From an uncultured Bacteroidota bacterium (GTDB lineage Bacteria; Bacteroidota; Bacteroidia; UBA7662), in the NCBI GenBank assembly GCA_903908015.1, contig CAIVQI010000346.1, forward strand, positions 1 to 16,579: a stretch of 16,579 bases of DNA, read 5' to 3'. This document shows, one piece after another, positions 1-7,396 of this stretch (within the stretch, counting starts at the first letter, position 1; each line of letters opens with the position of its first letter). The notes under the pieces were generated by a model. That model was given only the letters and a program-made list of their open reading frames with translations, was not told the DNA's origin and made no database searches. The position numbers were made by a program, and so were the translations under genes.

Positions 1-80
1 CATCCCTACCCTGGGGGCATTGGAGCGCATTGAATAATTCAAGTGGCCGGCATTTTTTGTAAATTCGCACTTCTTTAATA

Positions 81-198
81 GTAACACCTCGAATCGCCTC
101 TTAAAGTATTGTAACACCTCGTAACACCTCGTAACACCTCGTAACACCTCGTAACAACTCGTAACGCCTCGTAACGTCTCTTTAAGCCTTGTAACCCC
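81..198. repeat. 10-bp tandem repeat array, unit GTAACACCTC, abutting the usp start codon
   Basis: Twelve consecutive 10-base blocks in one unbroken register. Perfect GTAACACCTC units lie at 81, 111, 121, 131 and 141. Single-base variants follow at 151 and 161, a two-base variant at 171, and more diverged blocks at 91, 101, 181 and 191. The last block runs into the ATG at 199. There is higher-order similarity: the three blocks 81-110 and the three blocks 161-190 share the pattern unit, unit-like, then TTAAAG/CTTTAA-containing block, then GTAAC again. Each unit contains TAA and 10 mod 3 is 1, so the array closes all three + frames. The period is close to one helical turn. It is not a CRISPR, because there are no spacers. 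It could be a slippage-prone 5' leader or a helically phased binding array. The repeat itself is certain; its function is unknown. Confidence 0.95.
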
Positions 199-1062
199 AT
201 GAACCACGCCGACGAACATCTGATTTTAGTGCCCTTTCAATTCTCCGCCCCTTCGGAATGCGCCCTACAACATGCGGTAGCAGTGGCCAAAGCTGCTCAG
301 GATCGGATTCTTTTGCTTCATGTGGTGAACAGCGAGACCAAAGACCTGATGAAGCGCGAGCAGTTGACCTTGAAAAATTTGTACGACAAGCTTCGCCGAT
401 TGGCCGATTCCATCACCAACCAACATGGGGTGGCTGCGGATTTTGAGATGGAGGAAGGAAGCATTTTCACCACCATCCCTGAATTTGCGGAAAAATCGAA
501 AGCGCGGCTCATCATCATGGGGACCCATGGCATACATGGCCTGCAACACATTATTGGCCCGAACGCATTGAAAGTGTCAGAATTGAGCAGTGTTCCCGAC
601 ATCATTGTGCAGCAGCGCCCCATGCGCGCCCATGGCTACAAGACCATCGTGGTGCCGATCGATTCGACCCGCGAGAGCAAGCAGAAGATCAGTCAGACCG
701 CCGCTATGGCCGCCTTGTTTCAGGCTGAGGTTCATCTTTACGCAGCCACCGAATCCGACGAGTTTTTGTCAGCCGCTGTACAAAGAAATGTGCAGTTTGC
801 GCAAAAACTGCTCGAAGACCACGGAATAAAGACGGCTTTGGTGCATGAGCAAGCAGGGGGTAAGGCCTACGACAAGCAAATCTTGGATTATGCGTCTCAA
901 GCTGACGCTGATCTAATCGTCATCATGACTGGCGATGACCGGGGCTTACTGGATCGATTTACGGGCAGCGAGGAAGAACATATCGTCTACAATGACCATC
1001 AGATCCCTGTACTCTGCATTGAACCCAAGGATGCCCAATACGGAAGCATTTTTACTATGTAA
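199..1062 (+). CDS. Universal stress protein, two tandem UspA domains
   Basis: A soluble cytoplasmic protein of 287 residues. The first UspA domain covers about residues 7-142. It opens with a hydrophobic strand ending in VPFQFS and carries an ATP-loop-like segment around residues 105-121, where GTHG is followed nine residues later by GP. The usual motif is G-x2-G-x9-G-S/T, so the final Ser/Thr is replaced by Pro. The second domain, about residues 148-275, starts KTIVVPID and ends with a TGDDRG...TGSEE segment that lacks a clean nucleotide loop. This asymmetry is common in tandem Usp proteins, which are usually linked to stress survival and may bind ATP or AMP. The ATG at 199 is the only possible start, since an in-frame TAA lies at 172-174. 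No Shine-Dalgarno site is visible; the 10-bp repeat array fills the whole leader. It is followed by 51 bases and then the HAD gene. Confidence 0.93.
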   Translation: MNHADEHLILVPFQFSAPSECALQHAVAVAKAAQDRILLLHVVNSETKDLMKREQLTLKNLYDKLRRLADSITNQHGVAADFEMEEGSIFTTIPEFAEKSKARLIIMGTHGIHGLQHIIGPNALKVSELSSVPDIIVQQRPMRAHGYKTIVVPIDSTRESKQKISQTAAMAALFQAEVHLYAATESDEFLSAAVQRNVQFAQKLLEDHGIKTALVHEQAGGKAYDKQILDYASQADADLIVIMTGDDRGLLDRFTGSEEEHIVYNDHQIPVLCIEPKDAQYGSIFTM

Positions 1063-1113
1063 TGAATCCCCTTAGCCATAGAGCGAGGATTTAATGGATA
1101 TAGAGTACGGCAC

Positions 1114-1584
1114 ATGATTCACGAAAACGGACAAGTCATCGCGGTCGATTTCGACGGAACGATAGTCGAACACGCCTATCCTGCCATTGGTGAGGAAATG
1201 TTATTTGCTTTTGACACATTGAAGCGCTTGCAGTCAAAAGGACATAAACTAATACTTTGGACCATCAGAGAAGGAAGGGCACTCGACGAGGCGGTTGAGT
1301 TTTGTCGCGCCAATGGGGTCGAGTTTTATTCAGTGAACAAGAACTACCCGGAAGAAATCTTCGAGGTGGGCGTGACATCGAGAAAAGTCAATGCCGACCT
1401 GTTTATCGACGACAGAAATGTTGGCGGCTTTAGGGGATGGGGTGAAATTTACATGATGCTGCACCCCGAAGATGGAGAATACCGTCATCAATTGATTGAT
1501 CGTGAGGCGCATTACAATCAAAAAGGAAAGAAACGTACCTCTGGCAGTGGAGGCGGTATTTTTTCACGCTGGAGGAAAGGGTGA
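1114..1584 (+). CDS. HAD-superfamily hydrolase, BT0820-like
   Basis: A small cytoplasmic HAD-fold protein of 156 residues without a large cap. Motif I is DFDGT with the nucleophile at Asp12 and acid/base Asp14. Motif II is the Thr50 in LILWT. Motif III is probably Lys91. Motif IV is the acidic pair Asp99-Asp100 in FIDDRN. These are the residues expected of a Mg-dependent phosphatase. The EHAYPAIG segment after motif I and the overall length match a conserved Bacteroidota family typified by BT0820 of B. thetaiotaomicron, recalled rather than searched. The substrate is unknown. The last 20 residues are basic and Gly/Ser-rich and look disordered. The stop codon overlaps the GTG start of map (GTGA), so the two genes are probably translationally coupled. 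Confidence 0.85.
   Translation: MIHENGQVIAVDFDGTIVEHAYPAIGEEMLFAFDTLKRLQSKGHKLILWTIREGRALDEAVEFCRANGVEFYSVNKNYPEEIFEVGVTSRKVNADLFIDDRNVGGFRGWGEIYMMLHPEDGEYRHQLIDREAHYNQKGKKRTSGSGGGIFSRWRKG
1571..1583 (+). promoter_or_regulatory. Shine-Dalgarno-like site deciding the GTG start of map
   Basis: GGAGG at 1571-1575 sits five bases before the GTG at 1581. The GTG overlaps the TGA stop of the HAD gene. It is the only convincing ribosome-binding motif I found in the window, where most starts lack one, and it supports a GTG start with coupled translation. The motif also encodes part of the HAD C-terminus, so coding constraint could explain it in part. Confidence 0.6.
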
Positions 1585-2381
1585 TTGCGTATAAGTCTCC
1601 CGAAGAAATTGCCCTGATGCGTGCGGCAGCCCTGGTGGTGAGCCGAACCCTGGGCATGTTGGCCCGTGAAATCCGCGTTGGTGCCATCCCCCTACACCTC
1701 GACCGTATGGCTGAGGAGTATATTCGTGATCAAGGGGCGGAGCCCGCTTTTAAGGGCATGTATGGATTTCCCAATACGCTGTGCTTGTCGCGTAATGCCC
1801 AAGTTGTGCATGGCATCCCCGATCAGCACCCGCTGCGCGAGGGAGATATATTGAGCGTCGATTGTGGGGCCAGATTACATGGATTCTATGGCGATCATGC
1901 CTACACTTTTGCCGTGGGTGAAGTGGCCTTGCCCGTAATGCGCCTCTTGAAAGTGACCCGCGAGTGCCTCTATAAAGGCATCGAACAAATGGTGGCGGGC
2001 AATAGAATTGGTGATATTTCATTCGCCATTCAAGAGCACGCAGAACGGCATGGTTACGGCGTGGTGCGTGAGTTGGTCGGACACGGACTGGGTAAAAGCC
2101 TGCACGAAAAGCCGGAGGTCCCTAATTATGGCCGCAAGGGCAGTGGCCCGATCCTGAAAGAAGGACTGGTCCTGGCCATCGAGCCCATGATCAATATGGG
2201 GCGTCGGCAAGTGCGGACCCTGGCCGATCAATGGACAGTGGTGACCGCAGATGGACTGCCTTCCGCCCACTTCGAACACGACGTCGCTATAGTGGACGGC
2301 AAACCCGAAATACTATCTACTTTTGCCTATATAGAAGAAGCATTGGGAATCAAATCAGAACATCATGGGAAGAGCGTTTGA
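1581..2381 (+). CDS. map: Type I methionine aminopeptidase
   Basis: Removes the initiator methionine from nascent proteins in the cytoplasm. All active-site residues expected of the family are present in the 266-residue product: His77, metal ligands Asp94 and Asp105 (spaced by 11 as in DxGxxxxGxxxD), His168 in VGHGLG, His175, Glu201 in AIEPM and Glu232 in FEHDVAI. Length is typical for a type I bacterial enzyme with no N-terminal extension. The start is GTG, chosen because of GGAGG five bases upstream, the overlap with the HAD stop, and the family-typical N-terminus (IAYKSPEEIALMRAA). The 3' end overlaps the yebC start by 17 bases. The preceding HAD gene probably shares its transcript. Confidence 0.96.
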   Translation: MIAYKSPEEIALMRAAALVVSRTLGMLAREIRVGAIPLHLDRMAEEYIRDQGAEPAFKGMYGFPNTLCLSRNAQVVHGIPDQHPLREGDILSVDCGARLHGFYGDHAYTFAVGEVALPVMRLLKVTRECLYKGIEQMVAGNRIGDISFAIQEHAERHGYGVVRELVGHGLGKSLHEKPEVPNYGRKGSGPILKEGLVLAIEPMINMGRRQVRTLADQWTVVTADGLPSAHFEHDVAIVDGKPEILSTFAYIEEALGIKSEHHGKSV

Positions 2382-3072
2382 ATACCGCAAGGCCAGAAAA
2401 ATGGCCAGATGGGGCAAGATGTCGCGAATTTTTCCGCGCATCAGCAAGGAAATTACCATGGCCACCAAAGCTGGGGGCCCGGATCCTGAAAACAACTCGC
2501 GTTTGCGGGTAGCCATTCAAAATGCGAAAGGCGCCCTCATGCCCAAAGACCGCGTGGAGGCGGCCATTAAACGGGCCACCAACAAAGACGAGAAGGATTA
2601 TGAGGAGGTGGTCTATGAGGGTTATGGTCCGCATGGTGTGGCGATTGTGGTAGAAACGGCCACTGACAATCCAACCCGCACGGTGGCGAATGTGCGCCAT
2701 TTGTTCAGCAAATACGGAGGCTCTATGGGCACCACCGGATCGCTGTCGTTTCTGTTTGAGCGCAAGGGGATCTTCCGAATCAAAGCGGAGGGCTTATCAT
2801 TGGAAGATCTGGAGTTGGAGCTGATCGACTACGGGGCTGAGGATGTTCGTGCCGAGGACGATGAAGTGGTGGTGATGGCCGCATTCGCCGACTTCGGACA
2901 AATGCAAAAGGCGCTTGAGACCCGTGGATTGCCAGTCATTAGCTCCGAATTGCAACGAATCCCCTTAAGTTTCACTGAACTTTCTGAGGCGCAGGAGGAA
3001 GAGGCTATGAAGCTGATTGAATTTCTGGAAGAGGACGAAGACGTTCAAAATGTCTTCCATAACCTCGCCTAG
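2365..3072 (+). CDS. YebC/PmpR/TACO1-family regulator
   Basis: A member of the YebC family, whose members have been described as DNA-binding transcriptional regulators and, for TACO1/YebC, as translation factors that relieve ribosome stalling. The 235-residue product has the full fold. The N-terminal helical domain (about residues 1-75) begins MGRAFEYRKARK, the form usual in Bacteroidota. The middle carries the family signature YEGYGPHGVAIVVE, followed by TDNPTRTVANVR and a GG-x-GTTGS segment. An acidic C-terminal domain ends EEDEDVQNVFHNLA. The conserved N-terminus fixes the start at 2365, which lies inside the 3' end of map with a 17-base overlap. The gene converges on the M13 peptidase gene with only six bases between the stop codons. 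I leave the gene symbol blank because yebC and pmpR paralogues cannot be separated by eye. Confidence 0.93.
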   Translation: MGRAFEYRKARKMARWGKMSRIFPRISKEITMATKAGGPDPENNSRLRVAIQNAKGALMPKDRVEAAIKRATNKDEKDYEEVVYEGYGPHGVAIVVETATDNPTRTVANVRHLFSKYGGSMGTTGSLSFLFERKGIFRIKAEGLSLEDLELELIDYGAEDVRAEDDEVVVMAAFADFGQMQKALETRGLPVISSELQRIPLSFTELSEAQEEEAMKLIEFLEEDEDVQNVFHNLA

Positions 3073-3078
3073 ATCGAA

Positions 3079-5196
3079 TTACCATAAAGTTATTCTTCCC
3101 GACGCGGGAACATCCATGCGAAGTGAGGTGCCAGGGCATCCCCAGGCTTCCTGAAATTCTTTTAAGTTTGATAGGGGCCCAAGTACCCGATACTCACCTG
3201 GCGAATGGCTATCCGTAATGAGCCGTTTGCGCAGTTCCTTTTCCGAAATATTCTGTGCCCAAACCTGTGCCCATCCCACGAAAAAGCGCTGCTGCCAGGT
3301 CATGCCATCGAAGGCCGCGGCCGTGCTGCCGTAGGCCTTGTTGTAGGCATGGTAGGCCATGGTCAAGCCCGCCAAATCTGCAATGTTTTCTCCCAATGTG
3401 AGTTTGCCATCAATCCTTTGGTCGGGTAGTGGCTGGAACGCTTCAAACTGCTGCGTGATCATCGCCGTAATCGAGTCGAAACGCTTACGGTCGTCATCCA
3501 ACCACCAATTATTGAGATTGCCTTGGCCATCAAATTTGCTGCCCTTGTCGTCGAATCCGTGGGAGAATTCATGACCAATGACCGCACCGATGCCGCCATA
3601 GTTCACTGCATCCTCAGCCAGGGCGTTAAAGAAAGGTGGTTGAAGAATACCGGCAGGAAAAACGATTTCATTCAGGCTGGGTGAGTAATAAGCATTGACG
3701 GTTTGGGGGGTCATGCCCCATTCATTGCGGTCGACGGGCTTACCAATCCGGGCGAGCATGATCTCCATTCCTCTACGGCGCACCTGAAGCACATTTTCAT
3801 AGAGTCGATCGCCACGGATATCGAGCATGCTGTAGTCTTTCCACTGGTCGGGATAGCCGATTTTATAGCGAAAAGCCTCCAGTTTCTTCAAGGCTTCCTT
3901 CTGCGTGGCCACACTCATCCAACTCAGCTTTTGGATGCGCTCACGGAATGCATCACGAAGGTTTTCGACCATTTCTTCAACACGTGCACGCGATTCAGGG
4001 GAGAAATGCTCGCGAACAAATAATTGGCCCACGGTTTCTCCCATATTCCCGTTGGTGAGGTCAATAGCCCGCTCCCAACGGGGCTTCATCTGTTTGGTAC
4101 CACTGAGTGTGGTCTGGTAAAAATCGAATCGTGCTTGTTCAGCCTCTGCTCCGAGGAGTCCGGCACTTCCGTTCAATACATTCCATTTTAGGTAGAGGCG
4201 TAGGTCGGCGTCGGAAAGGGTCGAAAGCAATGATTTGAGGCTTTTGAGGTAGGCGGGCTGGCCTACAATGAGTGAGTCGAATGCAGGTGTGGCGAAACCG
4301 GAGAAGAATTTATCCCAAGCGAGGAAGCCGAATTGGTCGGCTTGCTTGAAATCGGAATAGGCGTATTTATTGTAGGTTTTGTCGGGATCACGACGGTCAA
4401 CCCGGCTCATGCTGGCTTCGGCCAATTGCTTTTCCAAAGCAAAGATTCGTGCACCGGCCTGTTGCTCACCGCGGTCGCCACTGAGGGTGAACAGTCGGTC
4501 CACATAGGACCGGAATGCAACCTGAATCGACAGGGAGTTTGAGTCGCTCTTGAGGTAATAGTCACGATCCGGTAGTGAAAGGCCACCCTGACCCAAATTC
4601 ACGATGTTTTGATCACTTTTTTTGGCATCTGAACCTATATAAAAGCCAAAGAATGGGGCATATCCTTCCCATCGCATCTCAGCGAGCAGATTCATGAGGC
4701 TTCCTCGGTCGGTCCATTCATCGATGGACTTCAAGCGTTGGCGAATGGGTTCGAATCCTCTTCTGTTTAGCGTGGCTTCATCCAAAGCCGAACGATAAAA
4801 GTCGGCTACCAGCTGGTCGGGACTGCCCTTTGGATAATCGATGCCGCTGTTGGTTCGCTGTTCAAGAATGATCCGGATTTTCTCATCGTTGTCCTTCCCC
4901 AGTTTGTTGAAGGTGCCCCAGCGACTTTCCGTGGATGGAAGTGGATTGGCCTTCATCCATCCACCCGTTGCAAAGCGATAAAAATTATCGCAGGGCACCA
5001 CATCCACATCAAAGTTTTTTGGATCGATACCGGATTGGGTTCCGGTGTTGAACCGATTGATTTTTGCCGGTGCAACCACGATTTTTGTAGGTTCGGGCGC
5101 TGTTTTTTTGGAATTCTTCTGGGCCTCCGCTGGGTTGATGGTGGAGAATATTAAAATCAATAGGCAGTAGGCCTTCAGTTGGTTCATTCGGTTCAT
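3079..5196 (-). CDS. M13 (neprilysin/PepO-type) zinc metallopeptidase, exported
   Basis: An exported oligopeptide-degrading zinc endopeptidase. From the chosen ATG the product is 705 residues, the usual M13 length. A signal peptide covers about residues 1-25 (hydrophobic LLILIF core, likely cut after AEA). The N-terminal M13 domain follows and the catalytic domain makes up the last 220 residues. Visible catalytic features are NAYYSP (501-506) for substrate backbone binding, the zinc motif HEFSH (542-546), the third zinc ligand Glu603 with Asp607 in GENIADLAG, and the transition-state His665 in TDSHSPGEYRVLGPLSN. The frame extends to a TTG at 5217, but that codon overlaps the promoter -7 box, so ATG 5194-5196 is preferred; ATG 5185-5187 is a second option. 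It probably acts in the periplasm. A PepO-like role in peptide turnover is inferred from the family. Confidence 0.94.
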   Translation of the reverse strand: MNRMNQLKAYCLLILIFSTINPAEAQKNSKKTAPEPTKIVVAPAKINRFNTGTQSGIDPKNFDVDVVPCDNFYRFATGGWMKANPLPSTESRWGTFNKLGKDNDEKIRIILEQRTNSGIDYPKGSPDQLVADFYRSALDEATLNRRGFEPIRQRLKSIDEWTDRGSLMNLLAEMRWEGYAPFFGFYIGSDAKKSDQNIVNLGQGGLSLPDRDYYLKSDSNSLSIQVAFRSYVDRLFTLSGDRGEQQAGARIFALEKQLAEASMSRVDRRDPDKTYNKYAYSDFKQADQFGFLAWDKFFSGFATPAFDSLIVGQPAYLKSLKSLLSTLSDADLRLYLKWNVLNGSAGLLGAEAEQARFDFYQTTLSGTKQMKPRWERAIDLTNGNMGETVGQLFVREHFSPESRARVEEMVENLRDAFRERIQKLSWMSVATQKEALKKLEAFRYKIGYPDQWKDYSMLDIRGDRLYENVLQVRRRGMEIMLARIGKPVDRNEWGMTPQTVNAYYSPSLNEIVFPAGILQPPFFNALAEDAVNYGGIGAVIGHEFSHGFDDKGSKFDGQGNLNNWWLDDDRKRFDSITAMITQQFEAFQPLPDQRIDGKLTLGENIADLAGLTMAYHAYNKAYGSTAAAFDGMTWQQRFFVGWAQVWAQNISEKELRKRLITDSHSPGEYRVLGPLSNLKEFQEAWGCPGTSLRMDVPASGRITLW

Positions 5197-5199
5197 AAG

Positions 5200-5215
5200 G
5201 GGGTCATTAAACCCC
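5200..5215. repeat. Small inverted repeat at the M13 transcription start
   Basis: GGGGT (5200-5204) and ACCCC (5211-5215) form a 5-bp perfect dyad with a 6-base loop. It lies between the -7 box and the ATG of the peptidase gene, at the expected transcription start. It could be an operator or a leader hairpin. It is short enough to be chance. Confidence 0.35.
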
Positions 5216-5222
5216 AAAAATA
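5215..5222 (-). promoter_or_regulatory. Bacteroidota -7 promoter element for the M13 peptidase gene
   Basis: The minus strand reads TATTTTTG, a full match to TAnnTTTG, placed 18 bases before the ATG at 5196. No TTG lies at the usual distance upstream; the nearest is 26 bases away, inside a palindrome. The gene may therefore depend on an activator or have a weak -33 contact. The element overlaps the TTG that would otherwise extend the reading frame, which argues against that longer start. Confidence 0.55.
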
Positions 5223-5233
5223 GGGATAAATCG

Positions 5234-5252
5234 CTTGTAACCGATGTACAAG
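5234..5252. promoter_or_regulatory. Palindrome CTTGTA-N7-TACAAG over the -33 region
   Basis: A perfect 6-bp dyad, CTTGTA (5234-5239) and TACAAG (5247-5252), in the 66-base gap between the TPR gene stop and the M13 peptidase start. It covers the position where the -33 contact of the M13 promoter should be. That fits an operator or activator site. A weak terminator for the upstream six-gene cluster is the alternative, but no T-tract follows on the minus strand. Confidence 0.45.
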
Positions 5253-5262
5253 GGGCTAGGTG

Positions 5263-5895
5263 TTAGCGAATGCGGGCCAGTCCCTCCTGTGCCGACTGAT
5301 CGCCCGGGGTGTTTAGTAATACCCGATCAAACAAACGGGCCGCTTCATCAGTCTGACCTAAAAATAGGCGGGTCCAAGCGCTCATCAGCATGGAGTAATA
5401 ATCGAAGGGCGCCAGCTCAAGGGAAACGTCCAAAAATTTCTTGGCCTGTGCATAATCCTCACGATAGTAGTAGATCAACCCCAGATGATAGTTGGCCGAG
5501 CTGTTTTTTGGGTCCAATGCCAAAATGGACAGATATACTTTTTCGGCTTCTATCCAATTTTCTTGCGCATTCAGCGGTAGAAGTTGACCCCACAAAGGCT
5601 CGGTCGACTTAGGTTGGAGCTTTTGCGCCGCTTTATAATAGCCTACCGCCTGGGTATATTGTCCGGCATGGTGGGCCAACCAGCCCAACCTTAGATTCAC
5701 AGGGTATTCATTGGGTTGATTGAGCGTTTGAAGGGCATTCATCGCTTCTGTGTATCTTTTTTCTTTTTCCAGCGCGTAGCTTCGTTCAAAAGCACTGCGT
5801 AATTTTTGTTGGGTAGGATCATCGCCTCCGCGTACATGGGGCGAGGTGAGAACCAATAAGAAAAGGGCTAAGAAAAGCAATCGGGGTAGGTACAT
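5263..5895 (-). CDS. Exported TPR-repeat protein
   Basis: A 210-residue protein with an N-terminal signal peptide (MYLPRLLFLALFLLVLTSP, cut near residue 23) and no lipobox cysteine, so it is probably soluble in the periplasm. The rest is a tetratricopeptide solenoid of about four to five units. Recognisable consensus stretches include YTEAMNALQ, AVGYYKAAQKLQP, AEKVYLSILALDPKN...ANYHLGLIYY, and AKKFLDVSLELAP. TPR solenoids bind partner proteins or peptides; the partner here is unknown. It is the last gene of the six-gene minus-strand cluster, 11 bases after the stop of the barrel gene, so it is probably co-expressed with it. The start ATG at 5895 gives the signal peptide directly. No enzymatic motif is visible. 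Confidence 0.85.
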   Translation of the reverse strand: MYLPRLLFLALFLLVLTSPHVRGGDDPTQQKLRSAFERSYALEKEKRYTEAMNALQTLNQPNEYPVNLRLGWLAHHAGQYTQAVGYYKAAQKLQPKSTEPLWGQLLPLNAQENWIEAEKVYLSILALDPKNSSANYHLGLIYYYREDYAQAKKFLDVSLELAPFDYYSMLMSAWTRLFLGQTDEAARLFDRVLLNTPGDQSAQEGLARIR

Positions 5896-5906
5896 ACTAT
5901 TTTGGT

Positions 5907-7391
5907 TTAGGTGGATGAATGCAGTTTCCAGGTTAGGGCCACATGAATCAAGTGCAGGGTGTGCTTTTGAGGTTTTAACTCGAGGGTCGTTTCGGTCGTT
6001 GAACCAGCCACTTGAAGGATGTTGTAGAATGTTGTTTCGCGGATTTGTCGTTGGTAGCCCAGTCGAAGCGCGCCGTACCGGTGGTACCTGATCAAGCCCA
6101 GTCCAGCCATGCTGAGGATGGGCTCTACGGTATTGAATGTCTGAAAAGTTAGTGGTCGGGTGTAGTTGGATAGTCCACGCGCTCCTGTAGGACCCGATGC
6201 TTGGATGCCGCTAATGTATTCCACTTCGCCCCACCACTTCTTGTAGACGCTGCTGCCCAGTTTGTGGGCCACAATATGACGAACGGGCGCTGCATCGGTT
6301 TGTATTGGGAGTAATCCACTCCAACTGCCGGTGTAGTACATGGAGCTCCTTCCACCGGGGTACCATGTGAGTCCACCGTCGATTTGTACATGCGGTTGTT
6401 TTGCAAGATTGGCATAGCCCACGGAGGCCATGAACTCGGCACTGCTGCGGCGATACCGGCCGTAGAGTGTAGCCAACAGGGATTGATGGGAGTAGAGGCA
6501 GTCAACTGGAGCCAATCCACTGAAATCGGGCAGAAGGATACTACTCAAATGCTTGGAATTTTCGGAGAAAGTCCCCCAGATGAGGCCGGTCGACCAGTTT
6601 CGGGCTTGGGAAGGGGTATGTTCCAAAAGCCCATGATACTGAAGGGCTCTAATCTCATATGATCTTGTGTATCGCTGTATGCCCAAAACTGGATCCTGAT
6701 TCAAGGCCTCCCAGGCACCTTGGGGATGGGATTGAAACACACCCAAGGATTGGGATGTCTTCCAGCGATAGGCCTTGTTTCGAGAGGTGACTTTACCCAG
6801 ACGCCCTTCAACCGCTACACCCAGCATAGTCATGGGCCCCTGTAGGGTGCGTTCGGAGTACAATGCTCCGGATTCCAGGAAGTTGCCGTCTCGCCGCGCC
6901 TTAAATGCTTCTTCCGTCAAATGGCCAAGACCCACTGAGGCTGTTTCCCATTGAATTCCAGAACCAGACCTCATGGGATCAGCGCCAATGAGTCGGCGGT
7001 AGCTGACCGAATCGCAGGTCGATAACCACCGGAGCTCTTCAGTTCTTCTGCCCGTGTATCTGAGGGCCAACAGCCATAAACGTTGTGCGAGGGTGTCGTA
7101 CGGATTCATTTGCATCAGGCGGTGAGCCTGGGGGTATGACCATTCATGCCGACCCAATCGGGTAAACAACAATGCGGCGCGCAAGCGCAAGTAGAAGAAG
7201 TCGACCTCCGATGATTCAGCCTTCTTTAATGTCGCGCGCAGACCACATATATCGTTTTTTATGAATTGTTGGTACGACATACTATCGATCTCGGCTTTCG
7301 TAGAATAGCCCTGGGCGGCTGTCTCCTCAAAACAGCATGCTACGGAAATAATTACCGAAAACAAGGGCAGGTTGATGAGGCGCATCGGCAT
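5907..7391 (-). CDS. Predicted outer-membrane beta-barrel protein with helical N-terminal region
   Basis: I do not recognise a named family with confidence. From the chosen ATG the product is 495 residues. A signal peptide (MPMRLINLPLFSVIISVACC, cut probably near TAAQG) is followed by about 120 helical, Leu/Arg-rich residues that look TPR-like. The remaining 330 or so residues are rich in alternating aromatic and polar positions and Gly-Trp-Tyr turns, for example YANLAKQPHVQIDGGLTWYP and YYTGSWSGLLPIQ. The end is LHLIHVALTWKLHSST, typical of transmembrane beta-strands of an outer-membrane barrel. The helical-plus-barrel layout resembles YaiO-type outer-membrane proteins. The frame stays open upstream to 7457, overlapping the transporter gene, but only a start at 7391 (or 7385) puts the signal peptide at the N-terminus; 7391 lies five bases after the transporter stop. 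It may work with the TPR protein encoded next. Confidence 0.7.
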   Translation of the reverse strand: MPMRLINLPLFSVIISVACCFEETAAQGYSTKAEIDSMSYQQFIKNDICGLRATLKKAESSEVDFFYLRLRAALLFTRLGRHEWSYPQAHRLMQMNPYDTLAQRLWLLALRYTGRRTEELRWLSTCDSVSYRRLIGADPMRSGSGIQWETASVGLGHLTEEAFKARRDGNFLESGALYSERTLQGPMTMLGVAVEGRLGKVTSRNKAYRWKTSQSLGVFQSHPQGAWEALNQDPVLGIQRYTRSYEIRALQYHGLLEHTPSQARNWSTGLIWGTFSENSKHLSSILLPDFSGLAPVDCLYSHQSLLATLYGRYRRSSAEFMASVGYANLAKQPHVQIDGGLTWYPGGRSSMYYTGSWSGLLPIQTDAAPVRHIVAHKLGSSVYKKWWGEVEYISGIQASGPTGARGLSNYTRPLTFQTFNTVEPILSMAGLGLIRYHRYGALRLGYQRQIRETTFYNILQVAGSTTETTLELKPQKHTLHLIHVALTWKLHSST

Positions 7392-7396
7392 GTGAT

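Noticed and set aside
1..36. Possible 3' end of an upstream + gene (a frame ending in TAA at 34-36) or 5' end of a minus gene (ATG at 28-30)
   Set aside because: Only about ten codons are visible in either case. Several frames look equally plausible, so no call is possible.
81..198. Repeat array considered as a CRISPR
   Set aside because: Units are 10 bases and directly adjacent, with no spacers and no cas genes nearby.
5197..5217. TTG at 5217 as the start of the M13 peptidase
   Set aside because: It would add seven residues before the signal peptide and lies inside the TATTTTTG -7 box. The ATG at 5196 gives a normal signal peptide.
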